A stretch of 64,000 nt of DNA from a virus. The position numbers and the translations under genes were made by a program. Location of the stretch: the IMG/VR virus record IMGVR_UViG_3300032322_002033, positions 30,075 through 94,074 of that record; one strand, written 5' to 3'. The first letter of the stretch is position 1. The number at the start of each line of letters is the position of its first letter. Under the pieces are notes generated by a model. The model searched no databases. It was given only the letters and a program-made list of their open reading frames with translations, and was not told where the DNA came from. Below are positions 54,101-63,127 of this stretch, piece after piece.

Positions 54101-55726
54101 TTGAATAGTCGTATTACTTTTTTAAATCAATGTGTTAGACCTGGAAAAACAGTATCTACAAAAACGAGTGAAGGGAGTTTAGTTTCAAATGACGCAATTA
54201 ATACTAATTTTGGTAGACCACCTGTTTTAGTTTTAAGAATTGGAGATTTTTACAATTGTAAAATTATTCCTGGAACTATGAAGTTTGATTACGATGAACA
54301 TCAATTAGACATTAATCCTGAAGGTATTGGAGTACAACCCATGGTAGTTAAAGTTAGTTTGGACTTTGAAATGATTGGAGGTCATGGGTTAAAAGGACCT
54401 GTCTCTGAACTTCAAAACGCATTATCATTTAATTTCTATGCTAATACTGAAATGTATGATGAAAGAGCGACACCGACTGAGGATACAAGTGCGGTTGACG
54501 TTTCATTATTGGCGGCTATTGTTAATCAAGAACCCGCGTCAAATCTAAAAGATGTCTCAAATATTTTAGAAAATGACGGAGGAACAACAATTGGAAACAT
54601 TACGAATAATGTCCCATCAGGAAATACTCAAAGTGGGGTAATCGAATATAAAACATTTTTTGATAAATTGGTTGATAGTACTAAGAGTTACTTTGAAAAA
54701 ATAACATCAACATCTGAAAGCGTAATAAATGAATACAATTACGGAGTTTGGAAACAGATGATTAGTGAAATTAATTTTAGGGCTGGATTTATTGACAATC
54801 TACAAAATCCATCAATTACAGCAGTTAAGATTTTTGGTAAACCTACAAATTATGAACAAAATTTAACAGATGTAAAAGATGAGTTGATTACTGATATTGA
54901 CACTGACCAAGAACCTTTAATTGAACAATTAAATGATGATACCGCAATCACAGATGGTAATAAAGAAATTGTAAAAAATAATTATAAACAATATATTAAT
55001 AATTATTTCGGAACTTTTGTTGGTGGGGTTGGTTCAAAAACTCAGGATGTTGGAAATTACCAAGCTGATTTTTATCAAAATTTTAGAAAAATGGATTTTA
55101 TTTTAACTAAAAATGATGGTAAAATACTTACAGATGGTAACCAAAAAATTTATAGTTTAACAGGTGAAACAGTACAAGTTGAAACTGATTTAAGTTCCGA
55201 TTATTTACAAATTGGAACTGATATGCAATCTTATTATGATTTATTATTAACTAATAATGTAATTTTAGAAATTGATGAACCCGATGTTTTATTTACACCA
55301 TTAACAGGATTGATAAATACTGATGAAAAAAATAGACTATATACTATTTTGTCACCTGTATTTTTAGATGTTAATAAAAGAAATGAATTATCGACTGAGT
55401 TAAAGAAAAATTTATTACCTGTTAGTTCTGCGGAAACCATACAATATATTGATAGTTATGTTGAAGGAATTGCTTTAGATTTCCAAACAGAAAAAACTGC
55501 CGAGGTTGAACTAATAACAAATTTAAAATCTTCGACAGATTATCAAACGTTTGCTAACTATAATCCAAATGTTAGTGGAGTTGCAATTAAAGGAAAAAAT
55601 AGGAATTATACTTATACCACACCTAAAGATGATGCGACTGCAAAAACCAACCTTAAACAAATCTATCAAACTCAAAATTTGAACCAAGATAAAACAACAT
55701 ATAACGGTAAAAAAGTTTTTAATTAA
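51110..55726 (+). CDS. Baseplate tube-cap-like protein with OmpA-like domain
   Basis: A 1538-residue baseplate protein. Around 560-690 and 1030-1125 are two parts like the tube-fold caps of T4 gp48/gp54: RIMWFPPYDLTFDDNSQAQF with EPIYTYKNTSRSGNLGFTII, and FGRPPVLVLRIGDFYNCKII with PMVVKVSLDFEMIGGHG. Between them (about 770-905) is a domain with MNVIIRINGSKTIGES and NRRLESVKGFFSAAGLDKYF, the pattern of OmpA-like peptidoglycan-binding domains. The N-terminal 500 and C-terminal 400 residues are unassigned. An OmpA-like domain here could touch the cell wall during injection. The stop overlaps the next ATG (TAATG). Confidence 0.65.
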   Translation: MSDVLSFNGSKQFRDKLITRNLVPYYVEGSYVPPNAPLNYEIVQQDNSPIDSENISYEILSEPENATIINKYQPENFFDGAEFLSVVDPPGVNEGLLKDLSTGPNGEYIDFVAPEYSIYEILTNTSQNLSNDTFIQRLAAQRLKEIFEERIASQIERYTIGRVNLSALQDPFNASLVLNGQQPVIYDDFTITVPDGPIDIALFFLQRLSGTYIPVSPIEGDYTTPVEKQKTAAGQLIANTGLGRLVGRLSNRVSNLINSSEKFLQNTGTGQKRAMFNSIGWNRFKPPYVDAIAGGQAIANLFNKNQSYTNFYVGSEQEEINFINSPASLIPTDAYGNPMNIIVYGPNKLADLYEENSTLIFGNNSQTYADRPALDGGFVWISEETKSEAGKKVGQGGELYDSDPNFNQISPYYEQVTSTNYDLKKGSILDETQRIVDSAPKKGKERLEHVGNAINQVSKVFFDGYKEITKGSRVKKYVTKNGKEVGEEYGRVFTKDNPYFAYGNLQSTIANTSGLETSGNIRRSSYSVLDSTYNLNINPYKTSSTNLNNPTGGPANVKKYMLSIENLAWKGSSEYLDLPDIEKGPNGGRIMWFPPYDLTFDDNSQAQFDATDFLGRPEPIYTYKNTSRSGNLGFTIIVDHPSVLNLIVNKVLQGESSRITDEVVDSFFSGLKKYDLYEIARKFNTVSRTNLEQLYNDVLSDANSSDEAKRQAAIALGSTSTTPNVELPEVGIDYNDYGFYFDITSTSSYQDDYDNYLNNLPNILVQAGSFSSQTETFFNEVIKSNFDKADAIRTKVKSLIENDNMNVIIRINGSKTIGESDNSSVQLANRRLESVKGFFSAAGLDKYFENEKLRIVGTETLGTLTDGIAREGSSETINCSETLTGQEIQYSYKALACRAVRFENIVVNAPSANVNNQGTQQTPENNPNAKTLNGRKPQGNQGATPNAQGLSKKIIRQLLVESDYFEILKKDNPFFYDSIKSKIKYFHPAFHSMTPEGLNSRITFLNQCVRPGKTVSTKTSEGSLVSNDAINTNFGRPPVLVLRIGDFYNCKIIPGTMKFDYDEHQLDINPEGIGVQPMVVKVSLDFEMIGGHGLKGPVSELQNALSFNFYANTEMYDERATPTEDTSAVDVSLLAAIVNQEPASNLKDVSNILENDGGTTIGNITNNVPSGNTQSGVIEYKTFFDKLVDSTKSYFEKITSTSESVINEYNYGVWKQMISEINFRAGFIDNLQNPSITAVKIFGKPTNYEQNLTDVKDELITDIDTDQEPLIEQLNDDTAITDGNKEIVKNNYKQYINNYFGTFVGGVGSKTQDVGNYQADFYQNFRKMDFILTKNDGKILTDGNQKIYSLTGETVQVETDLSSDYLQIGTDMQSYYDLLLTNNVILEIDEPDVLFTPLTGLINTDEKNRLYTILSPVFLDVNKRNELSTELKKNLLPVSSAETIQYIDSYVEGIALDFQTEKTAEVELITNLKSSTDYQTFANYNPNVSGVAIKGKNRNYTYTTPKDDATAKTNLKQIYQTQNLNQDKTTYNGKKVFN

Positions 55727-56049
55727 TGGCTGATTTATATTATAATCGATATACAAATTTTAATTTTAATGGGCAGTTCATTAATGTTCCATATGTAAAA
55801 TTACCTTCTAAGTCTACAGATAAGACAATTACTTATAAAGTTGGTAAAACTAGATTAGATAAGGTTTCCCAAACTTACTATGGTACACCATTTTTTGGGT
55901 GGTTAATACTTCAGGCTAATGGTATATATGGTGGGTCTGAACTTGAGATACCTGATAATAGTATATTGATAATACCATTCCCTTTACAGCCATCTTTATT
56001 AGATTATAAATCGGCGACCGACCAATATTTCTTTTATTATGGCAAATAA
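55726..56049 (+). CDS. LysM-like baseplate protein (gp53-like)
   Basis: A 107-residue protein. The core TITYKVGKTRLDKVSQTYYG, FFGWLILQANGIYGGSELEI and NSILIIPFP forms a LysM-like fold, used both by T4 gp53 (which clamps baseplate wedges) and by P2-type tail protein X. It is shorter than T4 gp53 (196). The gene overlaps the preceding stop by one base and the giant hub gene by 11 bases, supporting a stoichiometric baseplate role. Confidence 0.7.
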   Translation: MADLYYNRYTNFNFNGQFINVPYVKLPSKSTDKTITYKVGKTRLDKVSQTYYGTPFFGWLILQANGIYGGSELEIPDNSILIIPFPLQPSLLDYKSATDQYFFYYGK

Positions 56050-59000
56050 AAATATATATGTAGACATTAACCAAGACAATATTTTTGTAGTTGACCCAAA
56101 CAGAGTTTTTAATTCTGAGGGATTGTCAGAACCTAGATACGTAAACCAAGATGAATTGGTAATGTACGTAAATTTAGAATGTGATTTAGTTCCAAGAAGT
56201 AGATTAGTAAGTGGTGCCGATGGTAAAAGTGGTAAACTACTAACGGTCGCGTCAGGGTCTATCAATTTTTTAAATCCAAATGGAAATAAAAAAATGACAA
56301 CTGATTGGACTGAATTGGTTAGTGAACAAAACGGAGACCCATCAATCATTAATAATGAGTTATTAGGGATTACAAGAATTAGTTATCGAATAAAACAAAG
56401 TTTTATTGCTTCATGTACTATTACATTAGAAGATGTTAGAGGTAGGGCATTATTTGAGTCTGGTGACAATTCAGTTTATTCTGCTTTTTTTAATTTCCCA
56501 CCACCAATTTTTTATTTAACTTTAAAAGGATATTATGGTAAGGCTTTAAGAGTAAGACTATGGTTACAAAGTTTTAATGCAGCATTAAATTCATCAAGTG
56601 GTAATTTTGAAATACAGTTAGAATTAACATCTGAAGATTTTGGAGTGTTAAAGGATATACAATATGGTGCAATTATGGCGGTACCGCAAATGTATAATAA
56701 AAGAGTTAGTCAAAATACTCAGACATCACCTGTAAATCAATCAAACCAAAGTTCTGAACCTGTTACTGACATGGTTGTTAATGGTGGGTTTGAAAAAATG
56801 AAATTAGTCTACGAAAATTACAAAAGTAGAAATTTGATACCTCAAGATTTTCCTGTTATGACAATACAACAACTTATTAATAAGTTGGATAATTTTGTAT
56901 TTGACACATTAGCAAACCAAGGAAAACAATCATTTACTTCTTATACTGATTTTGAAAATTATAAAAAACTATTACAATCTTATATTGACGAGGTTGTATT
57001 AGATTCTAATTCTTGGTACAACAAATATATGGATATAAAAAATCCATTTATTGTTACCGAAAATAATGTTAATTATAAAGTTTACACATTCAAACCTGAG
57101 ATAAGTGATACAATATCACCGAAAAAAGAACTTGAAGAAATTTTAATAAGATATAATCAAAAAATTAATGAAAATTCTACATTTGGTAATGAGGGTAATA
57201 AAAAGATATCATTCTCAATTACACTAAGAAATGTTGAGGCGTTGGGTTTTGTTCAGACAGATATTAACGATTTTGAAACATTAAAATTACGAAATAATGG
57301 AGTCGACCCAACAGATGAACAAATTGCAAAATTTCAAGATAGTACGATATTAACTTTTGCAAACGCTGACCAAATTCAGGCAAATGGAGGATATGGGTTT
57401 TATAGATTTACAGGATTAAATTATTTCTTTAATATTATTGAGGATGTTAGAACACAATTAAATGCGTACAATAAAGAAATTGAACAAGAACTTTCTGATG
57501 AGTTAGATAAAATTTTAGAATCAAATAAAGGACTTGGATTTAAACCTACTTTAAAAAATATACTTGCGGTAGTATTAGCCCAAACAGAAGCATTTTTACT
57601 TTTATTGGATGATGTACATGTAAAGGCATTTAATGTTCGAGATAGTTTAGTTAGAAAAAATGCTGTAACATTAAGTAACATACCTCAATTATCGGATGTT
57701 AAACCTCAACCTGACGCGCCTGTTTTTCCTTGGCCTCAGTTTTTGGTTTCAAAGATTGTTGATGGAAATGAAACATTTCAAAGTGAATACCCCGGTGATA
57801 AAAACTATATATCATTAACCAAGGCTACAAATAAAGAACTTTGGCCTGAGGTTGAATTTGTTGAAGAATTTATTAAAGGTTTCACAAAAAGAAATTTAGA
57901 CCCTCAAACACCCCAACCAACTACAAATTTAGATATTGTTAATAGATTATTACCTTCAGGTTTTGATACTCCACCATCCAATATAGTGTATTCAAATTTA
58001 GAAGTTATTAAATTCTTATTTGAAATTGAAGAGAGATTAGAACTTATATCAAAGTATCAAGGATATACAAGAGCGGATTATGGACAAATAATTCCATATA
58101 TCTCAGAAGCTGAAAGTACAAGTATTGTAAATGCGATTTTATCGAAAAGTATTGAATTAGTTAATATCTTAAAAGGTGCTGATTTTACACCACAAACTTT
58201 TTTAGATTATCTAAAAAGTGTTTCAAATAATGGTAAATCAAGTAACTATATAAATTTTGAAAGAGGTAACATAGTTACTGATTATTTAAAAGATGAGATT
58301 AACAATAGTTTTAGAATATTAGAAACTGATTTACCAAAAATACAAGTTAAATCAACTAAAGAAAATACGATTAAAACATATATAGAGTCTACAAAACATA
58401 ATGATTTAAGTTTCACCGACATATATCCGTTTATTGATAATAATTGGGATAAGAGTAATTTGGCAAATGGTACTTTAAATTATAGTTTTAAGAAGGCATT
58501 TGATACTCGATATTCATTATTTTATAATGAAAATATTAGAAAGTTTGCAAACTATAAAGATGAAAACGTTACAAAATATACAGGTAATGTTAATACTAAT
58601 CGACCATTTACAGATTTTAGAGTTTTAACAAATAAAATAACAAATCCTGTTAATTTACAAAGTTTTTATTTAAACAGGAACGGAAGTAATATGGTCCTTA
58701 CAGAAGGGGATTATGGAAGTAGTTTAACAACTTCTATGTTGAATACTAGTATTTTTACAAATGCTATGTATGATGGGATTTTAAACCAAAGAGATGGTCT
58801 TGAATATCCTTATAAAAGTGCGGCGTTTTTATTTTTGAATAGTTTACCATTAGCAACTCTCAGAGAATCTTTTAGAGATTTTGATGAATCTGAGGGTACC
58901 GAAACTGGTTTAATTGCTGCCAACTTTAAAAAATTTGGAGCTATAAATTATGTACCAAAACTATGGGCAATGAAGATTGGTTCTATTTGGAATAGGTACA

Positions 59001-62000
59001 AAAACAAAATAGAAACAAATAATGATATAATTGGAACTAAACAATTATTGGTAAATGAGTTTTATGATAATTCACAAACAAGTATTCAAGTTACTAATGA
59101 TATGTCGTGGGTGTCGGACACACTTTATAGAATAACATATGAAGGACAATTAACTGACATACGATTATTCCAATTAAATTATCAAGGTACTAATGCTTTG
59201 GTTAATTTAGGATTTTATCCATATCTTATTAATGATATATATTACTTTTTAAATGGGTTTAATATTTTTGACCCTAATGTTACACAAACTCCTCAGTCTG
59301 TTGAAACCGCAATTAATGACAAAATTAATAGTGGAGAAATTAAATTATATAAATCAACTAATGCGTCAATTATAAAAACTAATTTTAGCCCACCATTAGT
59401 TACCAATCTTTATGTTTATACTTGGACGGTATTGATTAAAAAAATTGATGATAATACGTGGTTTACTTGTCCCTCATTTGGAACAACACAAAATCAATTA
59501 AGTGATGAAATTACTAATACTGAAATTTTACAACATTTTAGTTTATTTGATGGTTCGGCAAGATTTCTATGGGGAGCTCCAAATTACGGGTCGTTTGATG
59601 GAAATGAGTTTGGTACAAAAACTGATGAGTATTTAAAATTAATTAATACAGGGGGTACTAAACAAATTGCATTTGATTTGATTAATTCAACCTCAATTGA
59701 AGAAATATTTTCAGTATTTGAAAAAAAAGAATTAGATGCTTTTGAAAGTTTATTTTTAGATTATTGTAAATCAAGTAAATCCACAACCGACGATTTTAAT
59801 TTTGAAACTCACATAAAAACATTATTAACATCAACATATAATTTAGATGGAAATACTGATGATAATAATATTGTTGAGGTACAAAACAAACAACTTGATA
59901 AATTTTCATCACAATTAAAAAAATATTTAAATTACAATATTTTAATATCTAAGGCGAATCCTACAGGGTATAATGAAAAATCTTTTAAGAGTTTGTCATC
60001 AAATCCTTTACCTGACTCAAGTGTTCAAATTTTTTATGCGACAGGTACTGCAAATGCTGTTCCAACCGCAACAAACTCAATTGACCTTGCAACGTCTCAA
60101 TCAAATTATCCTGAATCTTGGAAAGCTTTAAAATTGTTTGTTGGGTTTTCTACAATACCCGAATTACAATATACCGATGATGGTTCATACATTACAGACT
60201 TCTTTGAAACTTGTAATATTGGATTTGTACCTGAAAATATTGAATACTATGCAACATTAATCAAAATATTTGCATCTCAAAAATTAATCAACAATAATTT
60301 AACTTTTGAGAATTTTAAAACTTTATTAGATGATTATATCTCATCAAATAACACTTTAAAAAACGAAATTTTTGTACAAACATTTCAAAATTTAAAAAGT
60401 AAATTACCCGACTCATCACCAACTGAGGAGAATATTGACTTTTCACCTGTTGATGCATATGTAACTAAAATTGAATTGTATGACACATTTAAAGCTTTAA
60501 ATGATAAATGGGTTGGAGGAAACAATTATGGCGCTGAGACTTTATTAGAAAGTGTCTTATTAATAGATAGGGCGAATCGAAACATAAGTGATTTAATTAT
60601 TGCCGACACAAAGTTTGTGAAAGAGTCCTTACAACAATATGGCAATCGATATAATATTCATAATTTAATTAAAGATTTTGTTATCCATCATGGATTTGTT
60701 ATAACGTATAACCCAACCTATATTAATTATTATAACCAACTTGTACCGACAGATAATAACATAGACTTATCTGAATCACAAGAATTATTTGCCGATAAAT
60801 TATTTGGAACCTATGATGTTGTAGATTATCAAGAGTCAAAACCAAAAATAGTTTGTGTTTATAAAAACACTCCATCATCACAATTAGATAATAATAATGT
60901 TAATAATGGGTATAATAATGATGGGTTTGATTTAAAAAATTTACAAACGCCATTAATTGAAAATTTAACGGTTAAAGAAACTAAAAAAGATTATGCTCTT
61001 TCAAATAAAGTAGTTGGATTTGTGGTCGATTTTGGATTACAAAACCAATCGGTATTTAATGATATATCATTAAATCAACAAACAGGGGAACCTACTGCAG
61101 AATCATTAGACGCTCAATATCTCTTGGCAACATCTAGTTCAGGTATACAGACAGCAACACAATCAGTTTCGTTAATGAATGTTTTTAAAACTAGAGCATA
61201 TACTGCGACTATTAGTTGTTTTGGTAATATGATGATTCAACCAACAAATTATTTTATATTGAGAAATACTCCGTTATTTAATGGTACATACTTAATTACT
61301 GAAGTAACACATGAAATAACTAATGGAAATTTTGAAACAATCTTTAATGGGTTGAGAATCCCTGTTAGAAGTTTACCAATAACTAATCCATTATTAACAA
61401 CAATAAAACAAAATTTATTAACAGATGTTAGGAATAATTATCAAAATAGTGTCCAAACACAACAACCTGTAACTACAACAACTACAAATGTTGTACAACA
61501 AAAAACAAATACTTCAAATAATATTTTGACAACTAATAAAATTGCTAATGTTCAAAATTGTACACCGACATTTAACAAATATCAGAATTACACATCAATA
61601 ACTCCTGAAGAAAATAAGTATACGTTAAGTGCAGTTACAGATTACGTTAAAACTTTAACAATATTATATAACGAAAGATTATTAACTTTAGTTTATCTAA
61701 TGTCTCAAACATATAATAATACTACTTCATCTTTTGTTTGTTATAATAATAATTTAGGAAATATTAGTTTAGATGTAACAAGTGGATGGGGAGGTAATTT
61801 AGCTGACTTATTTGAAAATCAATTCATTTGTTTAACTAATGATGCTAATAATACAGGTTCATTTGCGGTGTTTAGTACAAAGGAAAAGGGTATTCAATTT
61901 GTCTATAAAAAATTCATTAAGAAAATTTATACAACTGCGGTCACAAATAATGTTGACTCTGACATATTCAGTCAACAATTTGTAAAACAATTAATATTGG

Positions 62001-62125
62001 ACACTTCAGGTAATAATGATATTACTTACTATGACACTTACAAAAAGACAAATCAGAGTTCTGTAACCGAATACGAAAAGGTTATTAAGAATTATTATAA
62101 TTTAGTAAAAAACACTATAAATTAA
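56039..62125 (+). CDS. Giant baseplate hub protein (gp27/gp5-type)
   Basis: A 2028-residue protein, the largest in the window. The N-terminal 220 residues have PPPIFYLTLKGYYGKALRVR and NFEIQLELTSEDFGVLKDI, a hub domain seen in large myophages. Around 1690-1760, VFKTRAYTATISCFGNMMIQ and NGTYLITEVTHEITNGNFET match the second tube-like barrel of gp27/gpD hubs. The middle 1400 residues are unassigned insertions. After a Thr/Gln-rich linker (about 1800-1840), the last 190 residues (CYNNNLGNIS, SFAVFSTKEKGIQFVYKKF) weakly resemble glucosaminidase-type lysozymes; no catalytic Glu is certain. Its position after the LysM gene supports the hub call. Confidence 0.7.
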   Translation: MANKNIYVDINQDNIFVVDPNRVFNSEGLSEPRYVNQDELVMYVNLECDLVPRSRLVSGADGKSGKLLTVASGSINFLNPNGNKKMTTDWTELVSEQNGDPSIINNELLGITRISYRIKQSFIASCTITLEDVRGRALFESGDNSVYSAFFNFPPPIFYLTLKGYYGKALRVRLWLQSFNAALNSSSGNFEIQLELTSEDFGVLKDIQYGAIMAVPQMYNKRVSQNTQTSPVNQSNQSSEPVTDMVVNGGFEKMKLVYENYKSRNLIPQDFPVMTIQQLINKLDNFVFDTLANQGKQSFTSYTDFENYKKLLQSYIDEVVLDSNSWYNKYMDIKNPFIVTENNVNYKVYTFKPEISDTISPKKELEEILIRYNQKINENSTFGNEGNKKISFSITLRNVEALGFVQTDINDFETLKLRNNGVDPTDEQIAKFQDSTILTFANADQIQANGGYGFYRFTGLNYFFNIIEDVRTQLNAYNKEIEQELSDELDKILESNKGLGFKPTLKNILAVVLAQTEAFLLLLDDVHVKAFNVRDSLVRKNAVTLSNIPQLSDVKPQPDAPVFPWPQFLVSKIVDGNETFQSEYPGDKNYISLTKATNKELWPEVEFVEEFIKGFTKRNLDPQTPQPTTNLDIVNRLLPSGFDTPPSNIVYSNLEVIKFLFEIEERLELISKYQGYTRADYGQIIPYISEAESTSIVNAILSKSIELVNILKGADFTPQTFLDYLKSVSNNGKSSNYINFERGNIVTDYLKDEINNSFRILETDLPKIQVKSTKENTIKTYIESTKHNDLSFTDIYPFIDNNWDKSNLANGTLNYSFKKAFDTRYSLFYNENIRKFANYKDENVTKYTGNVNTNRPFTDFRVLTNKITNPVNLQSFYLNRNGSNMVLTEGDYGSSLTTSMLNTSIFTNAMYDGILNQRDGLEYPYKSAAFLFLNSLPLATLRESFRDFDESEGTETGLIAANFKKFGAINYVPKLWAMKIGSIWNRYKNKIETNNDIIGTKQLLVNEFYDNSQTSIQVTNDMSWVSDTLYRITYEGQLTDIRLFQLNYQGTNALVNLGFYPYLINDIYYFLNGFNIFDPNVTQTPQSVETAINDKINSGEIKLYKSTNASIIKTNFSPPLVTNLYVYTWTVLIKKIDDNTWFTCPSFGTTQNQLSDEITNTEILQHFSLFDGSARFLWGAPNYGSFDGNEFGTKTDEYLKLINTGGTKQIAFDLINSTSIEEIFSVFEKKELDAFESLFLDYCKSSKSTTDDFNFETHIKTLLTSTYNLDGNTDDNNIVEVQNKQLDKFSSQLKKYLNYNILISKANPTGYNEKSFKSLSSNPLPDSSVQIFYATGTANAVPTATNSIDLATSQSNYPESWKALKLFVGFSTIPELQYTDDGSYITDFFETCNIGFVPENIEYYATLIKIFASQKLINNNLTFENFKTLLDDYISSNNTLKNEIFVQTFQNLKSKLPDSSPTEENIDFSPVDAYVTKIELYDTFKALNDKWVGGNNYGAETLLESVLLIDRANRNISDLIIADTKFVKESLQQYGNRYNIHNLIKDFVIHHGFVITYNPTYINYYNQLVPTDNNIDLSESQELFADKLFGTYDVVDYQESKPKIVCVYKNTPSSQLDNNNVNNGYNNDGFDLKNLQTPLIENLTVKETKKDYALSNKVVGFVVDFGLQNQSVFNDISLNQQTGEPTAESLDAQYLLATSSSGIQTATQSVSLMNVFKTRAYTATISCFGNMMIQPTNYFILRNTPLFNGTYLITEVTHEITNGNFETIFNGLRIPVRSLPITNPLLTTIKQNLLTDVRNNYQNSVQTQQPVTTTTTNVVQQKTNTSNNILTTNKIANVQNCTPTFNKYQNYTSITPEENKYTLSAVTDYVKTLTILYNERLLTLVYLMSQTYNNTTSSFVCYNNNLGNISLDVTSGWGGNLADLFENQFICLTNDANNTGSFAVFSTKEKGIQFVYKKFIKKIYTTAVTNNVDSDIFSQQFVKQLILDTSGNNDITYYDTYKKTNQSSVTEYEKVIKNYYNLVKNTIN

Positions 62126-62144
62126 AAATTTGTATTTAATCGTA

Positions 62145-62151
62145 TATTTAT
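62145..62151 (+). promoter_or_regulatory. TATTTAT late-promoter-like element
   Basis: cgtaTATTTATaaataaaaa, 15 bases before the ATG at 62167, in the short spacer after the hub gene. Confidence 0.5.
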
Positions 62152-62166
62152 AAATAAAAAATTGTT

Positions 62167-62391
62167 ATGAACGCAAAAGACGCATTAGACAAATATCTTG
62201 GAAAAAATACAAGAATAACTGAGACTGACAGAGGTAATGGTTATAAAGAAGTTTGTGATTTAGATACCGGTGAATGTTATACTCTTAGAATGAAAGATGG
62301 TTTGATTGAGAGAGTTAATAATACTATGTATACTAATAGAAAAATTAATGTTGAAACAACACAAGGAATTAAACAATTATTAAACGGATAA
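62167..62391 (+). CDS. Hypothetical small protein
   Basis: A 74-residue protein of unknown family. It has a short N-terminal helix (NAKDALDKYLGKN), a beta hairpin-like GNGYKEVCDLDTGECYTLRM with two Cys eight residues apart, and a C-terminal TQGIKQLLNG. No signal or membrane segment. It lies between a late-type promoter and the acidic coiled-coil protein gene, with a one-base gap to the latter. Confidence 0.65.
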   Translation: MNAKDALDKYLGKNTRITETDRGNGYKEVCDLDTGECYTLRMKDGLIERVNNTMYTNRKINVETTQGIKQLLNG

Positions 62392-62392
62392 C

Positions 62393-63061
62393 ATGAGCAA
62401 AGTTTCAGAAAAAATTCTACAAGAAATTGCAAGATACAAAACTATAAATAATTATATTTTTGAACAAGAAGTACCACCACCTCCCGGTGGTGATGTACCT
62501 CCTCCACCTGAAGGTGATGTGACATTACCATCACCTGACGAGGTAACAACACCCGCACCTGATGCTACGGATGCGGCTCCCACTACCGAACCACAACCAG
62601 TAGATATTGAGGCGGATGCTGAGGTTGAAAAAATTGGACCTGAAGGTGAAGAAGGTAACGAAGAGTTAGAAATTACTGATTTAGTAGATGCTCAAAAAAA
62701 TATTGAAACAAAACAGGATGAGTATTTTAATAATTTATTTAGTCAAATAACTAATTTGGAAAATAAATTGTCTGAGATGGATAAGTTTTTTGATAAACTT
62801 AATAGCATTGAAACTAAAATTGAAAAATACAGAGAAAAGACTCCACAAGAGAAATTAGAATTGAGAAGTATTGACTCAGGACCTTTTAATCAAAAATTAA
62901 CTGATTTTTTCCAAGACAAACAAGAGGATATTGAAAAGTCTGGAAAAAATGAATATGTTTTAACTGCGGACGAGGTTGAAGATTATACACCTTCTGAAAT
63001 TAAAACTACTTTTAACGACTACGAACAAGACACACAAACATTCAAACCGATTAAATTTTAA
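62393..63061 (+). CDS. Acidic Pro-rich coiled-coil protein, possible head-core protein
   Basis: A 222-residue, very acidic protein. It begins with an amphipathic helix (MSKVSEKILQEIARYKTINN), followed by a Pro/Glu/Asp/Thr-rich disordered stretch (about 25-75), a coiled coil (about 85-150, QKNIETKQDEYFNNLFSQIT and on) and a helical tail. No enzyme motif. Acidic coiled-coil proteins with a short N-terminal helix and Leu-x-Glu-type sites are typical of phage prohead core or internal proteins; that role is inferred. It lies directly upstream of the ssDNA-binding protein gene but that gene has its own promoter. Confidence 0.6.
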   Translation: MSKVSEKILQEIARYKTINNYIFEQEVPPPPGGDVPPPPEGDVTLPSPDEVTTPAPDATDAAPTTEPQPVDIEADAEVEKIGPEGEEGNEELEITDLVDAQKNIETKQDEYFNNLFSQITNLENKLSEMDKFFDKLNSIETKIEKYREKTPQEKLELRSIDSGPFNQKLTDFFQDKQEDIEKSGKNEYVLTADEVEDYTPSEIKTTFNDYEQDTQTFKPIKF

Positions 63062-63068
63062 TTACGGG

Positions 63069-63100
63069 TTTGACATTTACGGCTGACACACTTACATTTG
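63069..63100 (+). promoter_or_regulatory. Early-type promoter of ssDNA-binding protein
   Basis: TTTG (63069-63072), 20 bases, TACATTTG (63093-63100): an exact fit to the Bacteroidota consensus TTTG/TAnnTTTG. The same bases also read TTGACA-N17-TACATT. It lies 27 bases before the ATG at 63128. Confidence 0.65.
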
Positions 63101-63127
63101 TTTATTAACTATTAATTTATATATAAC

